Origin: Thermoleophilia bacterium
GTDB taxonomy: Bacteria > Actinomycetota > Thermoleophilia > Gaiellales > SKUG01
Direction: 5' to 3'
Assembly (NCBI GenBank): GCA_025964455.1
Contig: JAOPYU010000116.1
Location: 1 to 8,956 of the forward strand
DNA: 8,956 nt
The notes under the pieces are model-generated. The model ran no database searches, had not been told where the DNA came from, and saw only the letters and a program-made list of their open reading frames with translations. Positions 1 through 5,168 of the stretch are shown in pieces. Both the position numbers and the translations under genes were made by a program. Position 1 is the first letter of the stretch; each line of letters begins with the position of its first letter.

Positions 1-1
1 C

Positions 2-631
2 GACGTGAAGACGCTCGTGCACGAGTATGGGCACGCCCTGCAGGGATGGCGCAGCCGCGATATCGAGCCGGTCGATCTCCAGCATCCGACCATGGAGGCC
101 TGCGAGATCCACTCCATGACGCTCGAGCTGCTCGCCCTGCCCTATCTCGAGCCGTTCTTCGGCGCCGAGCAGCTCGAGCACTTCCGGGTCGAGCACCTGC
201 GCTCGACCCTCGACGTTGTCCCCTACATGGCCGCGATCGACGAGTTCCAGCACCGCATCTACGACGAGGGGCTTGACGCCGAGGGCCGCGCCGCCGCGTG
301 GGAATCCGCCGCCCGCCGCTTCCAGCCGGCGATCGACTGGGACGTCGACGACTGGTACGCCGGCAACCGCTGGCTCCTGCAGCTGCACGTGTTCCAGTAC
401 CCCTTCTACTACCTCGACTACGCGCTCGCGCGCATCGTCAGCTGGGAGCTGTGGCTGCTCTCGCTCGAGGACCAGCAGCGCGCGACGGACATCTACCTGC
501 AGCTGTGCGACCTGGGTGGGACGAAGCCGTTCCGACAGATGGTGATGGATGCCGGGCTCGGTGATCCATTCGACGAGGCCGTGATCGCCAACACGATGTC
601 GCGCCTGCGCGAGCACCTGCAGCTCGACTGA
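2..631 (+). CDS. M3-family oligoendopeptidase (PepF-like), C-terminal part; 5' end outside window
   Basis: This is the C-terminal 209 residues of a zinc metallopeptidase of family M3, which cleaves short peptides, usually in the cytoplasm. The visible fragment opens almost at the active site. HEYGH, the HExxH zinc motif with its catalytic Glu, is encoded at 20-34. About 25 residues later EACEIHSMTLELL (95-133) supplies the third zinc ligand, a Glu, in the EIHSM context typical of M3 oligoendopeptidases. The rest is the alpha-helical C-terminal region that closes the substrate channel, including the aromatic stretch FQYPFYYLDYALA. The reading frame is open to the left edge. The GTG at 5 is internal and is not a real start, because full-length relatives carry several hundred more residues upstream. 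The gene ends tail to tail with csaA, two bases from its stop. The family call is firm; the substrate cannot be inferred. Confidence 0.9.
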   Translation, partial: DVKTLVHEYGHALQGWRSRDIEPVDLQHPTMEACEIHSMTLELLALPYLEPFFGAEQLEHFRVEHLRSTLDVVPYMAAIDEFQHRIYDEGLDAEGRAAAWESAARRFQPAIDWDVDDWYAGNRWLLQLHVFQYPFYYLDYALARIVSWELWLLSLEDQQRATDIYLQLCDLGGTKPFRQMVMDAGLGDPFDEAVIANTMSRLREHLQLD

Positions 632-643
632 CGTCAGCCGAGC
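622..643. terminator. Possible bidirectional terminator hairpin spanning two convergent stop codons
   Basis: A 22-bp inverted repeat has one mismatch (A627/C638). Its outer arms are GCTCG and CGAGC, and its core is the perfect palindrome CTGACGTCAG at 628-637. It contains the TGA of the M3 peptidase and the TGA (TCA on +) of csaA. As RNA it would form an 8-bp stem with one mismatch and an ACGU loop in either direction. There is no T-run, so it is not a classical rho-independent terminator. Some symmetry is automatic, because two convergent TGA stops are complementary, but the outer five-base arms are not explained that way. Confidence 0.4.
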
Positions 644-978
644 CGGGCGCCGTCGGGCACGTCGAGGTCGTCAACCGTCGCAAGGGCGACGGCGCCGTCG
701 GCACGGTAGACCCCGGTCACCAGCACCTCGCTGCGCACCGGGCCGATCTGGCGCGGCGGGAAATTGACCACGCACAGCACGCGACGGCCGACGAGCGCCT
801 CGGGCGTGTAGAGCTCGGTCAGCTGCGCCGAGCTGGTGCGCACGCCGAGCTCCGGGCCGAGGTCCACCCGCAGGCGATAGGCAGGCCTGCGCGCCTCGGG
901 GAACTCCGCGGCCTCGACGATCGTGCCGGCGCGCAGGTCGACGCGCTCGAACTCGTCCCATGTCAGTGGCTCGGTCAT
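634..978 (-). CDS. csaA: CsaA-type chaperone / tRNA-binding-domain protein
   Basis: This 114-residue protein matches the CsaA family along its whole length (usual size about 110). It is a single OB-fold tRNA-binding domain that acts as a homodimer. Visible family blocks are FERVDLRAGTIVEA (residues 10-23), FPEARRPAY (26-34), TSSAQLTELYTPE (48-60), and VVNFPPRQIGPVRSEVLV (70-87). CsaA proteins are described as SecA-associated chaperones that bind unfolded or exported proteins. Whether the tRNA-like fold binds RNA here is unknown. I chose the ATG at 978 because GGAG lies 8 nt upstream and homology begins just after it. An in-frame ATG at 1029 would add 17 residues without family similarity. The gene lies downstream of the idh/membrane-protein pair on the same strand, but hairpins in the 85-base gap suggest its own transcript. 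Confidence 0.92.
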   Translation of the reverse strand: MTEPLTWDEFERVDLRAGTIVEAAEFPEARRPAYRLRVDLGPELGVRTSSAQLTELYTPEALVGRRVLCVVNFPPRQIGPVRSEVLVTGVYRADGAVALATVDDLDVPDGARLG

Positions 979-986
979 CGCTGTCG

Positions 987-990
987 CTCC
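987..990 (-). promoter_or_regulatory. Ribosome binding site of csaA
   Basis: GGAG on the minus strand, 8 nt before the ATG at 978. It decides in favour of this start over the ATG at 1029. Confidence 0.65.
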
Positions 991-1032
991 GGGGTCAGTG
1001 GGCGGTCCGCCGTGCAGGGCGTGGTACATGAC

Positions 1033-1047
1033 TGTCGCATGGCGACA
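1033..1047. repeat. Short perfect inverted repeat upstream of csaA
   Basis: TGTCGC and GCGACA form a perfect 6-bp stem with a 3-nt loop in the gap between the membrane-protein gene and csaA. It could be a second hairpin reinforcing the one at 1057-1073, or part of a csaA leader or operator. I found no convincing -35/-10 pair for csaA. Confidence 0.35.
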
Positions 1048-1056
1048 CTGGCGTGC

Positions 1057-1073
1057 CGCGCTGTCACAGCGCG
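1057..1073. terminator. GC-rich hairpin over the stop codon of the 99-residue membrane protein gene
   Basis: A 17-bp palindrome with arms CGCGCTGT and ACAGCGCG. On the minus strand it reads CGCGCTG, TGA, CAGCGCG: a 7-bp GC-rich stem whose loop is exactly the TGA stop codon of the upstream gene. No U-tract follows. Hairpin-only terminators have been proposed for high-GC Gram-positives, so this is a candidate end for the idh transcript. Termination is not proven. Confidence 0.45.
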
Positions 1074-1363
1074 AACCCGCCGAACGCCACGAGCACGCCG
1101 AGCAGCGTCAGCGCGAGCGCCAGGCGCAACCGGCGCTGCAGGCGCAGGGTGGTCGGCCCATCGGCCGCGATGAGGGCCTTGCCGAGCGTGGTGCGCCTGG
1201 AGGTCGCAGACAGGCCCAGGGTCAGGAAGAAGGATGCGGACAGTCGCGCGTTGGCGGTGAGCGCCTCCAGCGTCATCCGCAGCAGCACGACGAGCGATGC
1301 GATCGCCAAGGCCTGCCCTGCGAGCACCATCGCGACGCCGAGCAGGACGAGGCCGTTGCCCAC
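1064..1363 (-). CDS. Small two-helix membrane protein, unknown function
   Basis: This 99-residue protein resembles no family I recognise. It has two hydrophobic helices, residues about 4-28 (after the N-terminal MGN) and about 79-98, ending at the C-terminus. The loop between them holds all the basic residues (R29, R40, R56, R57, K62, R74, R77, R78, R80). By the positive-inside rule the loop is cytoplasmic and both ends face outward. The GTG start at 1363 lies one base after the TGA of idh. The sequence GAGGACTGAC at the end of idh provides an AGGA ribosome site five bases before the GTG, which is strong support for a real, translationally coupled gene. Coupling suggests co-expression with isocitrate dehydrogenase but does not show a shared function. 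Confidence 0.68.
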   Translation of the reverse strand: MGNGLVLLGVAMVLAGQALAIASLVVLLRMTLEALTANARLSASFFLTLGLSATSRRTTLGKALIAADGPTTLRLQRRLRLALALTLLGVLVAFGGFAL

Positions 1364-1364
1364 G

Positions 1365-2855
1365 TCAGTCCTCGCCGCTCACCTTGGTGTAGCCCGGCTC
1401 GCCGTCGAAGACCTGGAGCTTCTGCACGTTGGACCAGCGGAAGTGCTCGCCCAGGCAGCTCAGTACGCGGAAGATCTGGTCGTCGGAGAGCTCGATCGAC
1501 TCGTCGGCGCGCACGAAGCGGCAACGCCATGTCTCGATCATCTCGACGTCGTCGATGTGTCCCGGGTAGACCTTGGTGCCGCGACTGGAGATGAGCGCGA
1601 GCCGCAGGGGGCTGCCCTCGGTGCAGCGCTCGACCATCGCGCCGACCTCGGCGGCGTTCATCTCCGCCTCCTCGAGGAGCACCTCCATGCCGACGACCGC
1701 ACGCTCCTTGGCCACGATCTTCGTCGGGCGCCAGTTCTTCTCCGGCATGACGAGCGGGCGCGACTCGCGGCGCTTGCCGACCGCCGGCGCCTTGCCGAGG
1801 TTGCCGATGACCGCATCGGTGTACGCGGTCGTGCCGATCGGGTCGTGGGACTTCGCGATGTCGCCCGTGAGGTACTTGCCCTCCTCGAGCGTGTAGAGGA
1901 CGGCGTCCTCGATGCGATCCGCCACCGTCTGCTGGCCGATGTGGCGCAGCATCATCGCCGCGCTGAACATGATCGCCGATGGGTTGGCGATGTCCTTGCC
2001 AGCGATGTCGGGTGCCGAGCCGTGGACCGCCTCGAACATCGCGGTCTCGGACCCGATGTTGGCGCTCGGCGCGAACCCGAGTCCGCCGATCAGGCCGGAC
2101 GTCAGGTCGGAGAGGATGTCACCGTTCATGTTCGTCGTGACGATGACGTCGAACTGCTCGGGACGCATCACCAGCTGGTGGGCGCAGTTGTCGACGAGGA
2201 TCTGGCGCGCCTCGATGTCGGGATAGTCCACCGCGACCTCGTCGAAGGTGCGCTTGAACATGCCTTCGCCGAGCTTCATGATGTTGGCCTTGGTGGCGCA
2301 TGTCACTGACGTCCGACCCGTGGCGCGCGCGTACTCGAACGCGAGCCGTGCGATCTTCTCGGAGCCGTGGTGCGTGATCACCTTGAGCGAGAGGCAGACA
2401 CCGGGGGTCTGCATGTGCTCGATGCCGGCGTACAGGTCCTCCAGGTTCTCGCGGACGATCACGAGGTCGACCCCGCGACCCGCGTACGGCGTCTCGAGCC
2501 CTGGGATCTCGCGCGCTGGGCGGATGTTGCCGTAGGTCTCGAACATCTTGCGGAGCGTCACGTTGGCGCTCTTCTCGCCGAATCCGATCGGGGTCTCGAG
2601 CGGCCCCTTCAGGGCCACCCCGGTCCGCTCGATGGAGGCGATCGTGTCGTCCGGCACGCCGGTCTGGTCGCCCGCTCGGAACACCTCGGCGCCCGCGATG
2701 CACTCCTCGATGTCCAGGAGCGCGCCTGCTTCCTCCATGAGGCGCAGCGCCGCGCCGACGACTTCTGGGCCGATCCCATCGCCCCGGATCACGGTGATGG
2801 GGGTCTTCGTGGTCCGCTTGGTGCCCTCGTGCGGGGCGGTCTCGGTCGTCGTCAT
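1365..2855 (-). CDS. icd: Isocitrate dehydrogenase, Thermus/Rickettsia type, with NAD-like cofactor residues
   Basis: This enzyme oxidatively decarboxylates isocitrate to 2-oxoglutarate in the TCA cycle, in the cytoplasm. It has 496 residues, about the size of the Thermus thermophilus enzyme. It carries that subfamily's extra C-terminal region (about 340-496), with RCRF and FDGEPGYTKVSGED at the end. Visible sites are TVIRGDGIGPEV (21-32), the substrate loop SANVTLRK (96-103), R112, R135, Y142, catalytic K189 in TKANIMK, and metal-binding D222, D246 and D250. In the adenosine-binding loop HGSAPDIAGKDIANP (278-292), D283, I284 and A290 stand where E. coli has K344, Y345 and V351, which points to NAD rather than NADP. 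ATG 2855 was chosen because homology begins about 18 residues later. It has no Shine-Dalgarno sequence but has a -10-like hexamer 7 nt upstream. The frame stays open for 86 more codons upstream, without family similarity. 3-isopropylmalate dehydrogenase is excluded by the C-terminal extension. Confidence 0.95.
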   Translation of the reverse strand: MTTTETAPHEGTKRTTKTPITVIRGDGIGPEVVGAALRLMEEAGALLDIEECIAGAEVFRAGDQTGVPDDTIASIERTGVALKGPLETPIGFGEKSANVTLRKMFETYGNIRPAREIPGLETPYAGRGVDLVIVRENLEDLYAGIEHMQTPGVCLSLKVITHHGSEKIARLAFEYARATGRTSVTCATKANIMKLGEGMFKRTFDEVAVDYPDIEARQILVDNCAHQLVMRPEQFDVIVTTNMNGDILSDLTSGLIGGLGFAPSANIGSETAMFEAVHGSAPDIAGKDIANPSAIMFSAAMMLRHIGQQTVADRIEDAVLYTLEEGKYLTGDIAKSHDPIGTTAYTDAVIGNLGKAPAVGKRRESRPLVMPEKNWRPTKIVAKERAVVGMEVLLEEAEMNAAEVGAMVERCTEGSPLRLALISSRGTKVYPGHIDDVEMIETWRCRFVRADESIELSDDQIFRVLSCLGEHFRWSNVQKLQVFDGEPGYTKVSGED

Positions 2856-2862
2856 GCCACGG

Positions 2863-2868
2863 AATATG
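2863..2868 (-). promoter_or_regulatory. Candidate -10 element of a leaderless idh transcript
   Basis: CATATT on the minus strand, followed by seven bases (CCGTGGC) and the ATG of idh. It keeps the two most important -10 positions, A2 and T6. There is no purine-rich ribosome site in the preceding 20 bases, so transcription may start at or next to the A of the ATG. Confidence 0.4.
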
Positions 2869-2954
2869 CCACAAGCTGCCAATCCGACACCAACACCTCG
2901 TAAAGCTGATGTTCGGAGTCTTCGAAACACGCGTGCGGATGCGCAGGGACGGGG

Positions 2955-2960
2955 CATAGT
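2955..2960 (+). promoter_or_regulatory. Candidate -10 element of a leaderless transcript for the glycine-rich protein
   Basis: CATAGT, seven bases (GAGTGCC), then GTG at 2968. The layout matches that at idh and at the kinase gene, and it is the reason I prefer GTG 2968 over GTG 2959 as the start. The alternative is a start at 2959 using GGGACGGGG as a poor ribosome site. Confidence 0.33.
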
Positions 2961-2967
2961 GAGTGCC

Positions 2968-3732
2968 GTGGTCGGAATCGGGAGCCAGCTGTTCGTGCCG
3001 TTGGGCGCGCGACGTCGAGTCGTGCGTGAACGCGCGCTGCCCGTGGCCATCGTCGTGGGCTTCCTGGCATCGATGCTCGTGCTGTTGTCGGGCGGGGACG
3101 TCGACGACGGCACGAGCCGCGCGACGCGAGCGGTGCCGGACGTCGAGTTCGACGAGGCGACGACGACCTACATCCCGACGATGATCGGCGCCAGTCCCCT
3201 GTTCGGTGCGGCGTTCGATGGTTCCGTGCCTGACGGCGACCAGACGATGGCGGCTGCCGCGACTGCGGGCGCGGGCGCCGCGACCCCGACCCGGACGGGC
3301 ACCGGCGGCACGGACGGCACCGGCGGGTCCACGGGCGGTGGCGGAGACGGTTCGACCGGTGGCGGCGGGGGCTCGACCGGTGGCGGCGGGGGCTCGACCG
3401 GCGGCGGTGGCTCGACGGGCGGCGGCACCGGTGGTGGTGGCTCGACCGGCACGGGGACAGGCGGCGGCTCGGGACCCGGCCCGATCACGAATCCTGGCCC
3501 CGCGGGCGGCATCATCAGTTCCGGCGGCGGCACGACCACGATCACCACGCCGCCCGTTGGTCCGGTCGCGCCGATCGAGACGTCCATCGGCACCGGCGGC
3601 GCCACGGTCGGGACAACCGCGCCCATCCTGGGTGGCGCGAAGGTCGGGCTGGCGCCAGCCGGAGCGGTCGTCGAGACCGACCCGCTCGGCGCATCCCTCT
3701 CCCTGGCGCCGATCTCCGGCCTGCTCGGCTGA
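2968..3732 (+). CDS. Membrane-anchored glycine-rich low-complexity protein, unknown function
   Basis: This 254-residue protein is not recognised. It begins with a short cytoplasmic stretch containing RRR and RER, then one hydrophobic helix (about residues 23-41, ALPVAIVVGFLASMLVLL). The basic residues before the helix predict that the rest is outside the cell. Next come an acidic, threonine-rich stretch (DVDD to DEATTTYIPT) and an alanine/threonine stretch. About residues 109-170 are nearly pure Gly/Ser/Thr, built from GGGGST-like repeats. A Gly/Pro/Thr-rich tail ends in a mildly hydrophobic segment (LGASLSLAPISGLLG). No catalytic motif is visible. It may be a flexible wall-spanning or surface protein, or a linker-like stalk. 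Starts at 2959 (257 residues) or further downstream are possible. GC-biased codon use and a plausible anchor support a real gene despite the low complexity. It precedes the kinase by 81 bases on the same strand. Confidence 0.6.
   Translation: MVGIGSQLFVPLGARRRVVRERALPVAIVVGFLASMLVLLSGGDVDDGTSRATRAVPDVEFDEATTTYIPTMIGASPLFGAAFDGSVPDGDQTMAAAATAGAGAATPTRTGTGGTDGTGGSTGGGGDGSTGGGGGSTGGGGGSTGGGGSTGGGTGGGGSTGTGTGGGSGPGPITNPGPAGGIISSGGGTTTITTPPVGPVAPIETSIGTGGATVGTTAPILGGAKVGLAPAGAVVETDPLGASLSLAPISGLLG
3352..3441 (+). repeat. In-frame tandem repeat coding for Gly-rich units
   Basis: Four consecutive units each begin TCGAC(C/G)GG: 3352-3372 and 3373-3393 are identical 21-mers, 3394-3411 is 18 bp, and 3412-3441 is 30 bp. 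All lengths are multiples of three, so copy-number change would keep the frame. They encode STGGGGG-type units. Repeats of this kind are prone to slippage and to assembly error. Confidence 0.85.
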
Positions 3733-3800
3733 GCGACGGGTGGGATCCCGGCCACGAGGATGAGGCCCGCGCGATGGCCACCTCGACGATTCGTTCCACG

Positions 3801-3806
3801 TACCAT
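3801..3806 (+). promoter_or_regulatory. Candidate -10 element of a leaderless kinase transcript
   Basis: TACCAT fits the actinobacterial TANNNT pattern. It is followed by seven bases (GAGTGGC) and ATG 3814. No -35 was found at the expected distance, and no Shine-Dalgarno sequence precedes 3814 or the alternative ATG at 3805. Confidence 0.4.
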
Positions 3807-3813
3807 GAGTGGC

Positions 3814-5157
3814 ATGGTGGTCGACGACACGCCCCGTGCGCGTGATGCCGATGGCGTGATCGTCGTGGTCCGCTGGCTCGGCGTCGCCTTCGCGATCGTC
3901 CAGACCGCGACGTACTACCGCCCCTTCCCCGGTTCCGTCGAGGCGGTGGCCTGGGGGATCAACGGTGCATACGCGCTGGCCGCAGTCGCACTGACCGCGT
4001 GGTTCCTGCGGCTCCGCAGCCTGGAGCCGCCGCCGGCCCTCGAGCGCGGGCGTGCGCGCTTCGCCGCAGCATCGCTCGCGACCGACGTCCTGGCCGCCTC
4101 CGCGATGACCTGGGTCTACGCGTTCGACCCCGAGACGGCGATCTTCGCCGTCCTGTACCTCGCGGCGATCGAGGGCGCGTTCCGGTACGGCATGCGCGGC
4201 GCGATGTACACGATGGTGGTGGTCAGCCTGGGCTACGCCGCTCGCGAGGTATGGGCCTCGCGCGTGTGGGGGACGGATCCGCTACCCGCCTCCGTCAGCT
4301 TCCGGATGGGCGTCGGCTTCCTGATCGCGGCCATCGCAGGCGGCATGGCCGAGCGCTACGAGCGCGAGCACCGGCGCCTCAAGCAGGCGATCGACCGGGA
4401 GCGGGCCGCGGCAGCCGCGCTGCGGTCGCTCGACGAGCTGCGCTCCACCTTCCTCGCCGCGGTCTCGCATGAGCTTCGCACGCCGCTCACCTCGATCCTG
4501 GGATTCTCCCTCACGCTGCAGGAGCGCGACGAGCTCGACCCGCCCTCGCGCGCCATGCTCGACCACGTGGTCGCGGAGTCGCGGACGCTCGAGCGGCTGC
4601 TCGAGGACCTGCTCGACATCGAGCGGATGGGTCGGGGCAGCGTCTCGATCGACCGCCAGCCCACCGACGTCGCGACGATCGGCCGCCGGCTGGCAGAACG
4701 GATCGCCGATCGCGAGCAGCGCCGCATCGACGTCGACCTGCTCGGCGACGTGCACGGCGTCGTCGACGGCCCGAAGGTCGAGCGCATCATCGACAACCTG
4801 CTGGGCAACGCGGTCAAGTACACCGAGCACCCCAGCGCGGTGCTGCTCCACCTCGAGCGGCGCATCGACGGGCTCATGATCTCGGTCGACGACGACGGCC
4901 CGGGCGTGCCGGCTGACATGCGCACCTCCATCTTCGAGCCGTTCGAGCGTGGCTCGCTCACGAGCCTGCACCAGCCCGGGACCGGCATCGGCCTCTCGCT
5001 CGTCGACCGCTTCGCACGCCTGCACGGGGGCCGGGCGTGGGTGGAGGACAGCGCCACGCGCCGGGGGGCGTCATTCCGGGTCTTCCTCCCGGACGGACCG
5101 ACCGGCATCTCCAAGGCGACGATCGTCGGCGAGCCCTGGGGCCCGGGCGTCGCCTGA
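3814..5157 (+). CDS. Membrane-bound sensor histidine kinase, orphan
   Basis: This 447-residue protein is the sensor half of a two-component system. The N-terminal half has about six membrane helices (approximately residues 14-35, 44-65, 82-104, 108-124, 128-147, 161-178) with only short loops, so the signal is probably sensed in or near the membrane. A helical linker (180-205) leads to the dimerisation domain with the phospho-acceptor H219 in SHELRTPLTSILGF. The ATPase domain shows the N box DNLLGNAVKYTE (327-338), G1 box DDDGPGVP (359-366), F box FEPFERG (374-380) and G2 box GTGIGLSLV (389-397). All catalytic boxes are intact. No response-regulator gene is adjacent, so its partner lies elsewhere. 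Starts at 3760 (ATG) or 3805 (ATG) are also in frame. I prefer 3814 for the -10 spacing described above. The gene ends 7 bases from the convergent amidase-like gene. Confidence 0.92.
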   Translation: MVVDDTPRARDADGVIVVVRWLGVAFAIVQTATYYRPFPGSVEAVAWGINGAYALAAVALTAWFLRLRSLEPPPALERGRARFAAASLATDVLAASAMTWVYAFDPETAIFAVLYLAAIEGAFRYGMRGAMYTMVVVSLGYAAREVWASRVWGTDPLPASVSFRMGVGFLIAAIAGGMAERYEREHRRLKQAIDRERAAAAALRSLDELRSTFLAAVSHELRTPLTSILGFSLTLQERDELDPPSRAMLDHVVAESRTLERLLEDLLDIERMGRGSVSIDRQPTDVATIGRRLAERIADREQRRIDVDLLGDVHGVVDGPKVERIIDNLLGNAVKYTEHPSAVLLHLERRIDGLMISVDDDGPGVPADMRTSIFEPFERGSLTSLHQPGTGIGLSLVDRFARLHGGRAWVEDSATRRGASFRVFLPDGPTGISKATIVGEPWGPGVA

Positions 5158-5168
5158 CGCGAGGTCAG
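5154..5168. terminator. Short hairpin containing both convergent stop codons
   Basis: CTGAC, loop GCGAG, GTCAG: a perfect 5-bp stem that includes the TGA of the kinase and the TGA (TCA on +) of the amidase-like gene. There is no T-run. The stem is short and partly an automatic result of two facing TGA stops, so a terminator role is tentative. Confidence 0.3.

Larger units (their letters stand above)
2856..2967. promoter_or_regulatory. Divergent promoter region between idh and the glycine-rich protein gene
   Basis: This 112-base gap is noticeably richer in A/T than its surroundings, especially 2859-2935. It must hold promoters for both directions. Each gene has a -10-like hexamer exactly 7 nt before its start. 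I could not identify a convincing -35 for either gene, nor a clear repressor-type dyad; TTCGAA at 2931-2936 is the only short perfect palindrome I noticed. Confidence 0.5.

Noticed and set aside
1053..2309. Long plus-strand open frame (418 codons) antisense to idh
   Set aside because: It is rich in Arg, Ala and His without any domain, and its frame mirrors codons of a well-conserved enzyme. High GC makes stop codons rare in such frames.
2856..3113. N-terminal extension of idh by 86 codons to an ATG at 3113
   Set aside because: It has no similarity to the family, overlaps the divergent gene, and the 496-residue form from 2855 already matches the known length.
3742..3749. Palindrome GGGATCCC after the glycine-rich gene, considered as a terminator
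   Set aside because: It has no loop of workable size and no T-run; eight-base palindromes of this kind are expected by chance.
3168..3830. Minus-strand proline-rich open frame (PPPVEPPPP repeats)
   Set aside because: It is the complement of the glycine-rich repeats. The plus-strand frame has a proper membrane anchor and a sensible gene layout, so the proline-rich reading is taken as a shadow, though low complexity leaves some doubt.
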